From: Hexactinellida sp. DTS-2022
Lineage: Eukaryota > Porifera > Hexactinellida
Length of the DNA: 64,000 nucleotides
Direction of reading: 5' to 3'
Assembly (NCBI GenBank): GCA_028753945.1
Contig: JAPNXP010000013.1
Span: 2,666,001-2,730,000, forward strand
Part shown: positions 23,703 through 35,718 of the stretch, one piece after another
Numbering within the stretch: the first letter of the stretch is position 1
Layout: the number at the start of each line of letters is the position of its first letter
The notes under the pieces: generated by a model
Database searches by the model: none
What the model was told of the DNA's origin: nothing
The model's input: the letters and a program-made list of their open reading frames with translations, nothing else
Program-made: the position numbers and the translations under genes

Positions 23703-24131
23703 TATATTAAAAGCGGAATTGTTGTGTGTTTGTTTGGATGTTTGTCCGTAATTGATTGGAAAGACTACGAATCCCAGAAAGCTGAAAATTTGTATACAGG
23801 GGTAATTTTGTACTGCGACAACGATCTATTGGTTTTTGAAAAAAAAACGGGATTATGACGTCACAGTTGCGAAAAACAGATATTTTGTACTAGATTCCCA
23901 ATTTTTCTCTGATCTGTAGAAAATTCAAAGAATTAGACGTATACTAAATTTCTACACCTGATAGCAGTTCACGAATTCCCATTTTTCTTCTGAATGTGAC
24001 ACAGTTAATTAATCAGTCCATACACTAATCAACCATAAATAGTGCATCGTACCAACCATGACCTACTTAATATACGGCTATATATGTCGCCGAGAAGGCC
24101 ATAAAACAAAGAGGCCTGTTTCTAATTTTCA
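23703..24131 (+). mobile_element. Second Helitron-like copy in tandem, truncated by right arm
   Basis: It begins TATATTAAAAGCGGAATTG directly after the 3' end of the preceding copy and shares its first ~150 bp. It has no family 3' end before the right arm starts at 24132, so the duplication edge cuts it or it was already broken. Confidence 0.6.
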
Positions 24132-24703
24132 AAGTAAGAATATAAAATGACTCCACAATCAATCAATGTGTAAACGTGAAACATGTTGAAGGGTTCATCT
24201 GAGACAAATGGAAGAGTCCCAACAAACGCAAAGCCTTCAGAGTGACCCAGCAGGGTGTTCGTTATATCCTAGAACCTGGTGCCAGTACGCACTTCCTCCA
24301 AAGAGTTTGGATAAAATGAATACAAGACTGTAATGAAAGGACACTACGTGGTTAATACTTCACAGATGGTTGGATATTTCGCACAAGCCAAACCCACAAC
24401 CCCTTTACAAATAGAATAATACTACCAAAACATAGTATACAGTTACGTATACATCATGTAATATTTTTGTACATTATTATCAAGTTATCATTCAATAATT
24501 TCATCCTGGCAAACATTGTACTTCTAATATCACAAATAATTCAATACGTACATCCTACAAGGAAAGTTACACACGAGTCAAGTATAGTATACACAACGAG
24601 TACGTACAAATAGAATCAACACACAAGTATACATCAACACAGGTGTACAAGTATAATAAACCCACATGTATATTTAATCTGGTCAGGAGGGAGCCCTATA
24701 ATA

Positions 24704-27412
24704 CTAGTAGATATCATAACTTGTTGGATCCGGTTCACTATCACTCTCTGGTACTATGTCTGGTGGGGGATTCGCATCGGATTCAGGACAGAGGAGTAGA
24801 TTTTCTTCTTCTTCTCCAGACGTATTATCTGTGTTATGCAGATGTTGTCTGCCGCACTCGTAGCAATATATTTGTTTGCATGCCATACAAGCAGTGCGTT
24901 GTGAAGTTTTACAAGTGCAACATCTTCCTTTATCGCAATGAAACTCTGGTTTCAGATTTTTAATTGGTTGTATTTGGTGCTGAGTGATCATTTCCAGAGA
25001 CTGGATCGGCAGTGTCAGCTTGGCTCCTGGGACGGATGGAGTCTTTACTCGAGACGTATAACTGCCGCAAAGTGATAGAATGACAGATTCCTTGAACCAG
25101 GCGAGTGTATAGAGTTTTTTTGCTGCTTGGTTCCACTCACCCCTAGCATCGATTGCTGCTTTGAAGAGGATCCATGCATTTACAAGGGCAGAATCAAGCA
25201 CATGAAATAATATTTTGAGGTAGCCGCGTTTTGATGTTAGTGAAATGGCATGGTGGCCTACAAGACGATCGTGTTTGTCGACTCCTCCCATACGGTGGTT
25301 ATACGCTTTCAGAATAAGCGGGCTGGCTATAAGTCTCCTGGTGTATTGTTTGTTAGAGTCTCGAATGTTCTTCATATGACATTGGTTGTGTGGTGAATTT
25401 GGGATAGCTGGTAGGCAGTTGGTAATGAAGACGACTTTTCTATCTTCGGTTCGATACTTCTTATCCATCCAGATGAGTAGACATACAGGTTCTTCCGCAT
25501 GCAGATGTTCATCCGTGCCTTGTCCTTTTCTGGGATGGAAGGTAATGTTAGCCTTGCAGTTGAACCACTTATATGCCCATGTGAGAGGATGCATATTACT
25601 GACGAGATAATCCAGATCATGGGGTAGTGTGGTGAGCGATGAGGTACCAACCATGCCAGTTTGTCGAGAGCGCAGATAGGCTGCTAAATCGAGGTGAGAG
25701 AAGAATCTGTCACAATATACGACATGACCTTTATCGAGGTAAGGCTGTGTCAGCTGTAGCACAACATCCCGTCCCCCTACCGATTCAACTGTGCTGCCGG
25801 GGTAGATGTTCTGTGTGAGGGAGTATCCACAACAGGCGCAGCAGAAGGCCTAGAGTTTGATGCCATACTTGTGTGGCTTAGCTTTAATGTACTGGCGGAG
25901 GACACTTCTACCATAAAACTTCACCATCATCTCGTCAATGGAGAGTGCTCTAGCCGGTGTTAGCAGGGATGCTGAGGTTTTATTCACAGCTGTGAGTAGA
26001 TTGCCGAGTTTGGCCTCAAAGCGTTGTGCTGTTTTGAGTGTCTGTGGTATTTGATCGTTGTTGGCTAAGTATAACATAGTAAAGAGCTCTTGGAAACGAT
26101 CACGGGTAGTATGGGCTCTGAAATGTGGGAGGTAGAATATCTTCGAATCAGTGAAATAAGTTCGGCGATTGGGCATTTTCACTAGCGAAGTCCACATGAG
26201 GAGCCCAATAAAACAACGAATTTCTCGGTAGGTAGGTTTGTTCCAAGTCAGTTTCTTCAGTTGTTGCCTGTATATTAGCGTTTGTTGGAGAATGTTATTG
26301 AATTCGTATGGACGGAATATTGCATCAAAAAAGTCGATTGGTTCAAAACACTGGAGGAGATGACTAGCCTGTGGTGATAGTGAATGCTGCTGCGGCGGTG
26401 GATTAGTGTGAAGCGGCTCGATTGGCTCTGGAATAGCCTGCGGCACTTTCTTAAACTTATCCACTGGAATCCTGTCGACACGTAATGCATTCTCATAGGG
26501 TTCCTTATAGAAGGGCAACGATTCAAGTTGTTGTAGGGATTTTACAGGGTTGCCAGTGTTAAGAGCATGTTGCGAGTCCCATAGTCGCGGGTAGAATCGT
26601 TCAATGGGTGTCTGCATCTTGTTCAGAGCTCTTCGATAACTAGGCTTTGCTTGTTGTGACTGTGTTTCACCATTCGCATCTATTGCATAAACATAGAGAT
26701 CGGTGCGTACCAGCCCAGTGGGTGATGTATAGTTCAGATCGGGAGTAAAGATGTTCCGTTTCTCCCAAACTTTTGATGATGATATATTTCCAAAGTAATT
26801 AGGGAGCTGTTCTCTTGGGTCCAGTTTAGGTAGGTAAAGGTCGGATGGAGGTGGTGGTGGTAGTAGTGTGGTAGGATCACTGTTTGCATCACCGATGTAA
26901 GTGATATATGTAAAGGATTGCGTTTGTTTGGAAAATGGGTTGTAGTGCCGGGAAACTCGTTTTACTTCTCTCGATGTGGGTGGAGTAGATGATCGCTTTC
27001 CCTTAGCATGCTGGGTAGAGACCTCTAGTGGTGGAGGAAAGATAAACTTTGGGGGAAAGTTTCCTGTATCTGGCTCTGCAGATGGTGTTGCTGCAGACTG
27101 TATCTGCAATTCCGGCAGTAAGACATCTGCTAATTGCGTCGCAGGACTGGGAAGGGGTATGTCCGTTGTAGATATGTATTGTGTGCTAGGCGTGAGGGGT
27201 GTTGTGAGAATGCCATACAAATCAGTATCTTCTTCATCTTCAGTGAGGAATTCGTCATTTGATTGGTATGCATCTTGAATGTGGGAGATGGATAGAAGTG
27301 GGACATCATCCCTAATCGCTTCCTCAGCTTCCAGATCCCAATTTGAATGTGTCGGCTGTTCTGATCTATTTGCCATGAATTGCTTCAATTTTCGAGGTAA
27401 TAAACTTTTCAA
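24704..27412 (-). pseudogene. piggyBac-type transposase with in-frame TAG, right copy
   Basis: The two translated blocks (520 and 352 residues) are identical to those of the left copy. The same stop interrupts the frame at 25850-25852, and the same three catalytic Asp and C-terminal Cys/His domain are present. Because the stop is shared it predates the duplication, or the two copies have been homogenised since. Confidence 0.9.
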
Positions 27413-29121
27413 GTAAATATCTAGCTTGAGTTGGTGCTGGAATAGTTATATGAGCTGCTTCACCAGTGCCCTTATATTATATACTAACTGAAAGGAAAGG
27501 TGTCACATGTCACATTGTGCCCAAATTAGTACAAACTGTGCACTAGTGGTTTGACCTTTTCTAAAATTAGCTCAAAAGACTTTCTCAATCTTTGTGCACA
27601 GATTTTTATTAACCTTTCGACAATAGTTTCCACAGCAAGATGAATTCAATTATATTCAAGTATGAGTAAGTTACATATAACTTAGTAATCTTCCCTTTGA
27701 TATGCAGCTAAATTCGCCTCGAGGCGTGTGGCGTGTTCATAAATACAACCCTGATAACAGTTACTACAACTAGATGCGATAAAGGTTAAACTATTAGCAA
27801 AATAATACAATACGACGATAATTATTGTGAAACTCAGCAAATTTATACCAATTCACAATACAACACATATAGTACTCTAACAGTAACATAATCAGGATCA
27901 CAAGAATTCTGGAACATTCTAATCCGAAAAATGGCCGTCATTCTCGTTCGTTGTTCCTTATGCTGTAACTCCTGCTACACCTGACGACATGGAAAGTAAC
28001 ATAGGATACTACTGCATCTATAGGTGTTACGTTATCTGCGTATCAGACTTTAATCTAATTACTGTATAAAGTTCAAAATGAAAATACTCTAGGACAATAA
28101 TAATAATAATAAAGTGACACATAGTAGTTAGAAAAGTTTTTGAGGGATGCGGTGCTACTAGTCTACAAGTGCTGGCCAATCGTATCTCGACACTTCATGT
28201 AGTTGTCCTGGTATTCATTGTACATGGGTAAATTGAGTGCAGGAGGCACTAGCACTGTTCTAATGGAAATGTTAATTATAAGGAATATATTTAGGGAAAG
28301 TTGAAAATGAGGATTCTACAGGTCAAATATTTAGCTATAGCAATGTTCTTAGAAAATTGCAACAGTTTGCAGAGTTTACATGTATTGAAGTTACCCGGAA
28401 ACTGTGTATAATGCAGCCTGTCCACGTAAATTAAGCTAACTCTAAAACAAATCGAATGTGATGATCTAAAAATAGACATGAATTCAAATGTACTAATGGG
28501 TGACAGTTTATTCTAAACGACAGAAACAATTTTCGCCCACGCGTCGATATTTGGTTATACACCACATTTACAACAACGGAAGCAGAACTAAGAGGCCACC
28601 AGTGGCAGTTAGTAACGAATCAAGACTAATGGAATGCCATTATCGTAATCAAAGAACTAAAACAAATCTGACCTGTATTATGACACAAATTAGCTCAAGT
28701 TACCCGGAAAAACATCTGATAAGTCTATACTTAGACACCCACTAATTAGCTCTATATATGGTTATACAGTACATCTATAATTAGATGGATTAGGAAGAAT
28801 CTTCCAAGTTGACGTCAAGAGGCAGGAATTCTAAAGGATACACATTCCATTAGGACACTTTCTCATCCAAACCAAAAATAGACACCTATATATTTAGTTA
28901 CTAACAAACGAAATAAATAAGCATTTTCAGCTGTAGTCATTCAGCAGCTATATGCTTCAGATATTATAAAAAGTAGGCTGATTGTAAGTTGTAACAGGTC
29001 GATACATCAGACAAAAGAAAAGAGTCTCACAACCAAACTTATATAACAAGTCAAATTCAGATAAATGAACCACGACAAACTACAAAGGGACAGACACCAA
29101 TAGTCTGGCAAGTACCGCCCC

Positions 29122-29556
29122 GTGCCTGCCGTAATTCACAGCCACACTTGGTTTTGCTGTCTCAGTCTCTCAATGCCAGTCTATATGAGAAGAGCGCATT
29201 ACAACGCAAAACTACTGGACGAATTATGGGCCTATCAGAAAACCAACCATGATCCAGTGGAAATCACTTACATGAGTGAACGAGGAGTACTCACTAGTCA
29301 AGTTAGGCGTTTGCTAGTACACGATAATCTATATCTGGAGCTGTTCCACCAATCTACAGACCAAAACCTGGTGGAGGAGTTTGGCATGGAGGAATATAAG
29401 GCCTACAAGCATTATGTGAAGCTATACGGAAGGAATTTCCGATGGGGCCACAAGCAGCTCACCTTCAAAGAGAGAGACGAACTTCGAGCACGAAAGACCC
29501 ATGAAATATCTGTCTATTTACCTGCAGACAGGCCAATCAATCTTATTGAATATTAG
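29122..29556 (+). CDS. Hypothetical 144-residue protein, right-arm copy
   Basis: Exact duplicate of the ORF at 11556-11990, with no amino-acid change. Function unknown. It diverges from the piggyBac gene, 1.7 kb away. Confidence 0.35.
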   Translation: MPAVIHSHTWFCCLSLSMPVYMRRAHYNAKLLDELWAYQKTNHDPVEITYMSERGVLTSQVRRLLVHDNLYLELFHQSTDQNLVEEFGMEEYKAYKHYVKLYGRNFRWGHKQLTFKERDELRARKTHEISVYLPADRPINLIEY

Positions 29557-30408
29557 TAATACAATGTAGTAGTTCGATAGAGTAATGTAACATGTACCAA
29601 TTCATTGTGCTGTCAATTATTACAATATGACGTGAATAATATGGCCTGTTAATAGGCATACAGTGATACAGTATTTGCTATAAGGATTTCGGGGCGTGTC
29701 CAGGGAAAATGCTCATTCACCTAAGCTTCCGGGTAATTGCGTTTGGATATGCTCATTTCCAGAATATGAGGTAGAGTCCGAGTTGGGAAGTAAGCTCCCC
29801 GGAAATGATAGGGGCACTGCTATACACTGACTAACTGATTCCAAAGTCCAAACACATATAGTAGATCGATTAGAAGTGGCAACGAGAGTTGAAAGTTTGG
29901 GAGAATAATAGCCATTTTTGATAGAATTAATACCCACACAAAAGTTTATCTATGTTGCACTGGTTCCATTTATATATAATAGAAAATATAATTACAAAAA
30001 TCCACCTGGTCAGGGCCATGAAAGCCTCAGTTACGTCCAAACATGAAATACCTGACTAGATGAGTTACTGTAACTATTGTAATTGTAATGTATTTCACAG
30101 TAAGTATTTTAATGAAGAGCCATTCAATATGAATCAAAAATAATGAAATACAAGTCGCAAGATAATAATCCAATCTAACAATGCAATATGTGCTACAATA
30201 TGTCCATTGTGATATACGTACTTCATCAGCTTATGGATCGCTCAAACCTTTATCCAGGAGACGCTGCGTTGATCTTAGATCTATGGTGTCATTAATCTCC
30301 CACAAGTATCCAGCTGACTTCATTCAGTGTTTAGCAATTCTTGAATTATATAAGCAATGTCTCTAACTGATCAATGGCCCTATTTCGGGATCAATGGTTT
30401 ATCCATAA

Positions 30409-30915
30409 GTCTCGACCCACAACTTCAGAAAAAATTGCCAAATCAAATCCAATCTTATAATTGTCTTAGCCTTATCTATACTGATAACAAATCCGCGATC
30501 AAAATTGAATTCGAATAATATTCGCTAGAGTGATTGAATTTACTTCCATATTACGTAAAATTAAATTCCTATACCTGACTGAAAATATTCGCGCAGATGT
30601 AAGAGAAAAACCACAAAAGATTTAGTGTTGATTATGCCTTGTTTATTCAATACATATACTTAGCTAAAATTTAATGGGAGCTTTTATCATTTTATCAGCT
30701 TACTAAGATTTTATATAGCTTCAAAGTCAACCAAGTTATTTTATAAGATGATTATTGCATTTTTCTGATTCAAAGTATTACAACAATTTGTAAATGTTTC
30801 AGAAACGTTTAGGTCTAGCACAACTATTGTAGTACTATAACTACAATAATTATTTGAATTCAAATCTTCAAATAGTTGCATAATTTTTGCCACGTCGGCG
30901 CATGTCGGACTGTCT
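30409..30915. repeat. Copy B of the 6551 TIR repeat, incomplete
   Basis: Starts GTCTCGACCCACA (copy A starts GGCTCGACCCACA) and stays similar to 6551-6980 and a little beyond. The far TIR of copy A is missing here. It begins 5 bp outside the right arm. Confidence 0.65.
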
Positions 30916-31382
30916 CGATCGTAAAACAAAAAAATATATTTGAAAATAATTGATTTTATTTAAATTAATTCTATCGATTTGTAGAAGGATTATGCAATTG
31001 TCTAAAAACTATATTATGAATATTTTCTAGGTTTCGACTCTCCATAAGTCTCATCAGTAGTTCGGAATAGAACTATAACTAGAGAAAAACAAGACATACG
31101 CACACACAAATAATCAATCAACATATATTTACTGACATATAAATAAATAAATGAGTATACAGAGAGCAATAGAGTGAATATAAGTATAGAGCAATATAAT
31201 GAATAATAAGAGATCTATATAAGAGTTGAATAAATAAGGTTTTTTTATAAGTTTCAATTTTTTATTGTTTTTTTTGTGAGTTTTTGTTTTATAATCAAAA
31301 AATTTCTGGTTTTTGTTTTATTCTAATTTTTATGAGTTTTCTTTGTTACAAATACAACACTAAAACAAATACATGTACTAAA
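30916..31382. other. Unassigned AT-rich sequence
   Basis: Low-complexity A/T stretches and T-runs; no gene. It forms the 3' flank of the minus-strand Mutator-like gene. Confidence 0.4.
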
Positions 31383-33225
31383 CTAACACTTAGCACATCT
31401 CCAGTCACCGGCTGGCAGGTCCTCATCTTCTATTCCGAGGCACAGGAGGTGATACCATTCCAAACACTCATCGCATTGCACCCATAGAATATCTCCGGCT
31501 GGCAAAGGTATACCGAGTCCGATTCCTACAATTCCTTCCTCCTCGGTATAACCGCAGGTCTCACAGCTGTCGGTAATTTTTTCTGCTCTTGTTATTGTTG
31601 GAGTTAGAGGGACTTCTTCATCACTGTCTGTGTTTACATCTGTAAGAGGTGGTCTGCTTGATGTCGGGGCAGGTGTTGCATCTTCAGCGTCGGTCTCATC
31701 TGGTTGTGCTGATGAGTACTTCCCGGAGTCATAGCCTTTCCCATGCTTTTGAATCTGACTCTACTTTCTTCCCTCGCCGTTGTTTCTTTGCAAATTTTCG
31801 CTGCTGATTACGGAGAATATTTCTGCTGCGGGTTATTCTCTCCTGATCCATCTTAGTAAATGTATCGGTTAAATTGGTCCCAGGTGTTATTCCCACTGAC
31901 TCGAATACTCCAATGATGCCTTGAAACCCCTTGTTGTATAGAATCACAGCTAAGGCAGGTCCCAATCTCATCAATTTGTAGCCAATAGTTTCTTTCTTCG
32001 GGACGATGTCAAACAGTATGCTGTGTATAGCCTCATTATTATTAGATGTCAGTGAGGTATTGATCTTTTCAATGAAGTCCGGAAGGTCAGTTTGAATTCC
32101 TTATAGATGTCTAATATGATGTTTCGGCGTCCTCAGATAGATAGTTAGGATAGTGGGGAGGAGGTTTCTTGTTATATTTAGCTGATTGGTACTGACACCA
32201 GCTGTCTTGTTCAAAGGGGCAGAAACGGTGGTAATCTTCTGCGTTCTCATTGTTTGCCCCAAGGTGGTAAGGAATAGCCATCACTGCTTGTATAATGACT
32301 TCGGTATTTCCCTTGTTTCGTTGCACTGCAACTCGATAGTAGCTTGCTACCTGGCCGCACATTGCTTCTGATAGGTGTTTGATCTCCACTGAAGTAGAGG
32401 AACTCTTCCAACTATCTCTAGCCTTAGATACTTTCCTTAGAGTTCCCGCAACTCCGGTCCAAGTATTTTAGCAGCCTCTTTCTTACTCTTTCCTGTCTTC
32501 ATCAGTGCTTTAGTGTGGACTGTTTTCGAAGCTCTAGCATCTTTCAGCACAACTTCTTGCTTCTTGCATAGATTTGTCTTCATCTTTTTCAGGACATGGC
32601 TGAGACACTCCAGCCTCCCGATTTCTAAATCAAAGCCCATGTTCTTGTATATTCCCGCATTTTTTAGGGCTGCATCTATCTTGTTATCCCCGTCGGATAC
32701 TACCCCAGTGAAGATAATCCCTCGATCATACGCCTGTCGTACTACTAGAGGAGCTAGTAAGGACTCCAAGTGAACAGACGCGTACTCTGAATATTTCGCA
32801 GGACAAATGCTCTTGTGTTCGAGAAACCATTGGTGGTGTTGCTCTTCAGTTAGCTCGTGGTCTCTCAATTTGCTGGCATTCATATTGCACTGACGGCAGT
32901 TGTTACAAGCTACGTCATAAGATACTTCCTTCGCGGTTTCAACAGATATAGCTGCAGCGAAACAATATGGGCTGTAGCCTCCTCCGCCTTTCTTGGAACG
33001 GATCTGATAGGCGCCGTCATAGGATACTACCACATGCACAGCGTTGGTTAGGGGGTTGATTCCATAGATATCTTCTAACTGGATCTTCGCCTGCATCATG
33101 CAAATGTTGGCAACGTACTCGCTAGCTATAAGCAGATCTTTCTGAATACGTTGGAAAGAGGGACCTGTTGGTGGCGGTGGTGTATTCATACAGGCGTGAT
33201 ATAAACGCAGGTTCGGTTCTCCCAA
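31383..33225 (-). pseudogene. Mutator-like transposase with C-terminal PHD finger, frameshifted
   Basis: Block 1 (33225-32437) has VVSYDGAYQIRSKKG (first catalytic Asp, residue 70), a CNNCRQC cluster (107-113), an H-x3-C element and VVSDGDNK (residues 176-182, second Asp). CLSHVLKKMKTNL follows. Block 2 (about 32435-32111) has HRFCPFEQDSWCQYQ. Block 3 (about 32090-31729) continues KETIGYKLMRLGPALAV and ends in a basic tail. Block 4, ending at a stop at 31383-31385, reads CETCGYTEEE, then CDECLEWYHLLC and DWRCAKC, a complete PHD finger. The motifs match the animal Mutator-like transposase domain (YDGxWxxRG, DGDSK, CPxGxDSWC). Blocks lie in different frames (breaks near 32435, 32110 and 31730). 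I see no splice signals there, so I call it a pseudogene. Confidence 0.75.
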
Positions 33226-34557
33226 TCCAACGAGTCGCCCTTCTAAGACACTGCTATACTACATTATGTCGTTGCGTTTTGCAATTTTCTTCTCTCCCAC
33301 GTCGATTTTAGATCCAAAATAGCCGCTCACGCTCCAGAATATTCGGTTGGCAAGACATTGTTTACAGCGGAACATCAACTACGTGGCACAGGATAGGTGG
33401 TAAGATTTCTGGTACAACTCACAGCATTTCGACTCATGTTTGGAAGAGAGTGCGATCCATTCCCCCTTCTGAACTTGATATCTGGAGCTCATGAGGATAC
33501 TCAAGATCAATAAAATCATTTTTTTGATGATGAAGAAACGGTATGTACTAATTTATGTTCTATGATTACACATTTTAAAATTAATATTTAACGTCAATTC
33601 CAGACTGGATCCATAGAAAGTTTAATTGCAGTTATTATTACATTTCTAGACGAACGATTTACCAATGGAAGCACTATGTCCTTTCCAATTACCTGACTTT
33701 GAAGATGAATGGATTGATCAAAATGAAAATAATCGTTCTAGTGAAAGAATGTCAGCGCCGAATAACATCATGAAAGAGCAAAAAATCCAAAATAATATTT
33801 TCGATCGCAAAGTCAAGCGTAATATGTAGTGATATTTGTTATGTGATTGCTTACTTAAATTGGAACTAAACCCGGATGTTTTTGAAATATAATTTCATTG
33901 CCGGCGCCACGTGTTATGAGGTGTGGGTGTAGTGGGTGTCCACTGTATAGTCTAGTGGGTGTCACCGCTTCATTTCCTTGAGGCAGTGGGTGTCCGGACA
34001 CCCCCGGTGGCGCCGGCCCTGACTTTCTACTACTATTGCAAATATTAACATTAATTATTCTGTTATTACGTAATTGATATTATATTACATTGTGAAATAG
34101 ATCGGAGTTTGAGGAAGGTGATTTGATTCTTTTCAGAACATTAAGAAATCAAAGAAACTACCTGGGCGAAAAAAGAACCAAATTTATTGGTCCATATACG
34201 GTTTCCGAAGTACTCCTAGCCATCTAGTTACACAGAAAAATCCTGCAAGTGACAAAACGACAAAGATTCCAATTCACTTGTCACGAAAGTATCGGCAGAA
34301 AGATATCAAATTAAGTTAAAGTTTTTGATTCAGTAGACTATTATTAGCAGGGTCAAATGCGTCCTCTTGTATACTTATGCATTAATATATATATAACTTC
34401 GAAAGGTTAAACCACCACCTTATTCTTATGGAAATAGGAGATCAACAGCAAGAAAACCAAAGAATGTCAATATACAATCTGGTGAGTAGAATAATCTTGA
34501 TCAGCACTTAATAGAATGCAAACTAATATTCCCGAGATATTCACGAATAAGTTACTA
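33226..34557. other. Unassigned sequence with a short MITE
   Basis: No gene recognised. The first ~150 bp could include 5' coding or leader sequence of the Mutator-like gene. The MITE at 33901-34018 lies within. Confidence 0.4.
33901..34018. mobile_element. Small hAT-type MITE with GTGGGTGT repeats
   Basis: The ends are GCCGGCGCCAC and GTGGCGCCGGC, the latter extended to CCCTG as in hAT termini. The interior repeats AGTGGGTGTC three times. No TSD found. Confidence 0.6.
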
Positions 34558-35153
34558 CAGTGTAACCTCTGGAATCGGGGCATGCGGGATACTGGGAAAA
34601 TTTATGACGCCCCGATTGTGGAAATTCCCCGATTCTGGATTTCAGTCTGGTATTGTGTCAAAATCACCATTTTCCGTATATATGTAGTTCATATTATGTC
34701 ATACTATTGTTTCGTATTGCTAGTCACACTGTAACGTTAAAATATTTCATTCTGCTACATATTGCTTATCCTGAACACCTCTAAAGTGAAAATTTTGCTG
34801 GTTCCAAAGGTATTCACTTTTTAGAGATTTTACTGTTACTCGCATAATAGAATATTAATTTCTACGCTACACTTACGTAGCATTTATATTGTGTTTTATT
34901 CGATAGTTATTGCGAAAAAAATAATTATTGAGTTGATTTCAGTATTGATCCCCCGATTGCGTAGGGGATTTTAGTATTAGTTCTATGCAAGCTGAAAGAA
35001 TTAGATTTTCAGGGCTTGCCCCGATTCCCCGTTTGTCGCTATTTCCCCGATTCCAGAGGTTCATTTGTATGGGGAAATATTATCGCGAATTTCAAATGCC
35101 CCGAATTCAGAGGTTCCCCTATTCCAGAGGCCCCGATTCCAGAGGTTACACTG
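34558..35153. mobile_element. Mariner-type MITE
   Basis: TIR CAGTGTAACCTCTGGAATCG at the left and its complement at the right end, with TA at both edges (34556-34557, 35154-35155). Subterminal CCCCGATTCCAGAGG blocks recur near the right end. No ORF. Confidence 0.85.
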
Positions 35154-35308
35154 TATAATTAATGTATATTATTTTTAATTAAGATATGTCTCATTTATGT
35201 CTGCCTGTCTCTGTGTGTCACACTTTGTTTCGCATTATAAAACTCGGGTACCAATCTGAGATAATGATAGTAACTAATCGAACAAAAATAACACTCCACT
35301 TTGGTAAT

Positions 35309-35466
35309 CAGGACGGATTAACAGAGGTGGAGGCCCTGGGGCAACCAGTGTTGTGGAGGCCCATAACTCCTTCCATTACAAATTCGCAGAGAAAAATGAA
35401 GTACAACTTTGGTGGAAGAGGCCCCGGGGCATTTGCCCCGGTTGCCCATGGGTTAATCTGGCCCTG
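35309..35466. mobile_element. Small hAT MITE
   Basis: Left CAGGACGGATTAAC pairs with right CAGGGCCAGATTAAC (complement). The flanks TTGGTAAT and GTGGTAAT are a TSD with one mismatch. GGGGCA and TGCCCC blocks lie inside. Confidence 0.75.
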
Positions 35467-35718
35467 GTGGTAATCGAGTATGCTGATTTCGACTAAAAGA
35501 TTTCAAGCAACATGAGTGATTATTTGATGCAAGTAATCGATTTTACTCCACTAAATACGAATTGAAACCGAGGCGAGGTCTCAAGCATTTCGTTATAACG
35601 GGAGAATTTAGTTCCTTAAAACATATATAGACACCTGGAGAGCTTCCCATGCGAATGCAAACCATTTGCAATTCGATAACCATTTAAATTTGGGGGACTT
35701 AACCTAATTGTTTGTCAT

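Larger units (their letters stand above)
24132..30403 (-). repeat. Right arm of 6272-bp near-perfect inverted duplication
   Basis: Reverse complement of 10709-16980 with no length differences. The one mismatch noticed is T at 27870, where the partner would predict C. Its inner edge cuts a Helitron-like element. Its outer edge lies 5 bp from the TIR-like start of a repeat at 30409. Confidence 0.95.

Noticed and set aside
10709-30403. Maverick/Polinton or other large virus-like element with long TIRs and a cysteine protease
   Set aside because: No DNA polymerase B, retroviral-type integrase, packaging ATPase or capsid frame is visible. The protease pairs with a KDZ-like transposase, and the arms do not end in Polinton-type termini.
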